A program made the translations under genes and the position numbers. The notes under the pieces were generated by a model. The model had not been told where the DNA came from. It saw only the letters and a program-made list of their open reading frames with translations, and searched no databases. DNA of 6,347 nucleotides. Source: JAHJFW01 sp038065635. Lineage in GTDB: Bacteria; Patescibacteriota; Patescibacteriia; 2-12-FULL-60-25. The stretch covers positions 1-6,347 of the forward strand of contig JBBTQP010000032.1 in assembly GCA_038065635.1 (NCBI GenBank), given 5' to 3'. Positions 5,247 to 6,347 of the stretch are shown one piece after another. Numbering within the stretch: the stretch's first letter is position 1; the number at the start of each line of letters is the position of its first letter.

Positions 5247-6227
5247 TTAGTTTTGATTACGTTTTAATGCTTTTACTGCCGCTTGCGCAATTGATTGCGC
5301 GCCCATTCCGAATTTTTCTACCAGCTCGTTCGGTTCTCCGGATTCGCCGAACACGTTCGGGACGCCGACGAATTCCATCGGTACGGGGAAAGTTTTGGCT
5401 AGAAATTCTGCGACCGCGCCGCCGAGTCCGCCGGTAATTTGATGTTCTTCGACCGTGACGACCGCTCCGCATTTTTTCGCGACGGAAAGAACGGTTTGTT
5501 CATCCAGCGGCTTGATGGTGTGCGAATTGAGAACGAGCGCGGATATTCCTTTTTTCTCCAATATCTCCGCGGCTTGCAGGGCTCGATGCACGAGCGGACC
5601 GCAGGCGATGATTGCAACGTCCGTTCCGTTTCGGAAAATCTCCGCCTTTCCTATCTTGAACGGAGTACGCGCAGTAGTAAAGACGGGGGATTTTTCGCGA
5701 GCTAAACGAAGGTAACAAGGACCTGTGGTTTTTGAGATCGCGATGGTGGCTTTTTCCGCCTCAATCGCGTCGCAAGGGGATATGATCGTGATGTTCGGGA
5801 TCGGTCGTAAGATCGCGATGTCTTCGATCGCTTGATGCGTAGCTCCGTCAGGACCGACCGAAACTCCGGCGTGGCTGCCGATGATTTTTACGTTTACATC
5901 GTTCAGACAGATGTTGGTTCGCACCTGTTCCCACGCTCGTCCTGGGCAGAACATCGCGTAACTCGTGATGAATGGAATTTTACCGGCAAGCGCCATTCCG
6001 GCCCCGAGAGCGGCGAGGAGTTGTTCGTGAACTCCCATCTGAATGAACTGGTTCGGAAACTGTTTTTTGAAATCCAAGTTGCGCGTTGACTCTGTGAGAT
6101 CCGCGCAAAGAACCACGATATTCGGATTCTTTTTCGCGGCTTTGCAAATGCCGGAACCATACCCGTCGCGTGTGGGTTTTTGAGGGATGTTCGGCGAGAA
6201 TGGATTTTGGATTAGATAAGTTGTCAT
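5247..6227 (-). CDS. Transketolase, C-terminal subunit
   Basis: This is the second half of a split transketolase, which with an N-terminal TPP-binding subunit moves two-carbon units between ketose and aldose phosphates in the non-oxidative pentose phosphate pathway. Residues about 15-180 are the pyrimidine-binding domain: MGVHEQ (64-69) with Glu68 as the presumed cofactor-activating glutamate, HAGVSVGPDGATHQAIEDIA (119-138) with His131, and a CYLRLAREKSP segment (171-181). Residues about 190-320 are the C-terminal transketolase domain: VAIIACGPLV (204-213), NSHTIKPLD (234-242), VTVEEHQITGGLGGAVAE (257-274). At 326 residues it matches stand-alone C-terminal subunits. The related DXS or pyruvate dehydrogenase E1-beta is less likely given GPDGATHQ and SHTIKPLD. 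The N-terminal partner would be expected upstream, but only repeats fill 6228-6347. It is the first visible gene of the probable operon; no SD is seen. Confidence 0.93.
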   Translation of the reverse strand: MTTYLIQNPFSPNIPQKPTRDGYGSGICKAAKKNPNIVVLCADLTESTRNLDFKKQFPNQFIQMGVHEQLLAALGAGMALAGKIPFITSYAMFCPGRAWEQVRTNICLNDVNVKIIGSHAGVSVGPDGATHQAIEDIAILRPIPNITIISPCDAIEAEKATIAISKTTGPCYLRLAREKSPVFTTARTPFKIGKAEIFRNGTDVAIIACGPLVHRALQAAEILEKKGISALVLNSHTIKPLDEQTVLSVAKKCGAVVTVEEHQITGGLGGAVAEFLAKTFPVPMEFVGVPNVFGESGEPNELVEKFGMGAQSIAQAAVKALKRNQN

Positions 6228-6236
6228 AGTTGTAAT

Positions 6237-6332
6237 GTCATTGCGAGGAGTAGTAACGACGTGGCAATCTAGTAAGAGCGGAATCTCCTCTGATTAGATT
6301 GCCACGCCCCTGCTGGGGCTCGCAATGACGGA
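6237..6332. repeat. Inverted pair of dispersed repeats upstream of the transketolase gene
   Basis: The left element (6237-6271) and the right element (6295-6332) are inverted relative to one another. Their arms GTCATTGCGAG and CGTGGCAATCTA are perfectly complementary (11 and 12 bp). Their 12-nt centres differ completely: GAGTAGTAACGA on the left versus CCCCAGCAGGGG in the matching orientation on the right. The 23 nt between them carry no feature I recognise. A transcript through this region could fold into a long two-part hairpin ending 9 nt before the transketolase start codon. Confidence 0.85.
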
Positions 6333-6338
6333 GGGGGA

Positions 6339-6347
6339 TAGATTGCC
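6339..6347. repeat. Start of a third repeat copy, cut by the window edge
   Basis: TAGATTGCC repeats the first nine bases of the 38-bp unit and begins 6 nt (GGGGGA) after the previous copy ends, in the same orientation. The element therefore seems to continue as a tandem cluster beyond the window. Confidence 0.6.

Noticed and set aside
1..6332. Integration element bounded by att sites, from the identical 38-bp end repeats
   Set aside because: No integrase, excisionase or tRNA target is present, a third copy starts at 6339, and the cargo includes core metabolic genes.
1..6347. CRISPR array, from the recurring TTGCCACG...CGCAATGAC units
   Set aside because: There are only a few copies, they occur in both orientations and without regular spacers, and no cas gene is present. 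They fit a dispersed palindromic repeat.

Overview
The window looks like a piece of a small bacterial genome. My best guess is a member of the Candidate Phyla Radiation (Patescibacteria, Parcubacteria-like). The guess rests on a stand-alone C-terminal transketolase half, a PfkB-type sugar kinase beside a class II aldolase, metabolic genes without a clear Shine-Dalgarno (SD) sequence, large unrecognised proteins, and short palindromic dispersed repeats between genes. No rRNA or marker gene is present, so the lineage is an inference. All supported genes are on the minus strand, so transcription runs from high to low coordinates.

Upstream half (6347 down to 2481): after a cluster of dispersed repeats comes a close-packed set of four genes. 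They are the transketolase C-terminal subunit (6227-5247), an unrecognised 251-residue helical protein (5235-4480), a PfkB-family kinase (4473-3451) and a class II fructose-bisphosphate aldolase (3413-2481). Gaps are 11, 6 and 37 nt, so this is a probable operon. Three of the four products act on sugar phosphates at the junction of glycolysis and the non-oxidative pentose phosphate pathway. An attractive inference is that the kinase makes the aldolase's substrate, but the sequence does not prove its specificity.

Downstream half (2480 down to 1): two separately transcribed genes encode paralogous proteins of unknown function. Each has its own candidate promoter, a good SD and a downstream hairpin-U terminator (the first gene's is at 1518-1549, the second's at 63-91). 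The proteins share an ungapped block around an LWSF motif and appear to be built from repeated helical units. Their 5' leaders also resemble each other.

The most interesting signal is in the second of these genes. Its 283-residue frame stops at 539, but a protein-like frame continues in -1 to 114. The junction has an internal GGAGG, a C CCA AAA slippery heptamer in the correct phase, a 7-nt spacer and a GC-rich stem-loop, the same arrangement as the E. coli dnaX frameshift signal. I read it as probable programmed -1 frameshifting giving a short form (283 aa) and a long form (about 425 aa). The two halves are joined through an acidic, Ser/Pro-rich linker.

Both window ends carry the same 38-bp repeat, and a third copy begins at the right edge. 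No gene-free stretch exceeds 300 bases. I saw no tRNA, rRNA, CRISPR array, integrase or transposase.
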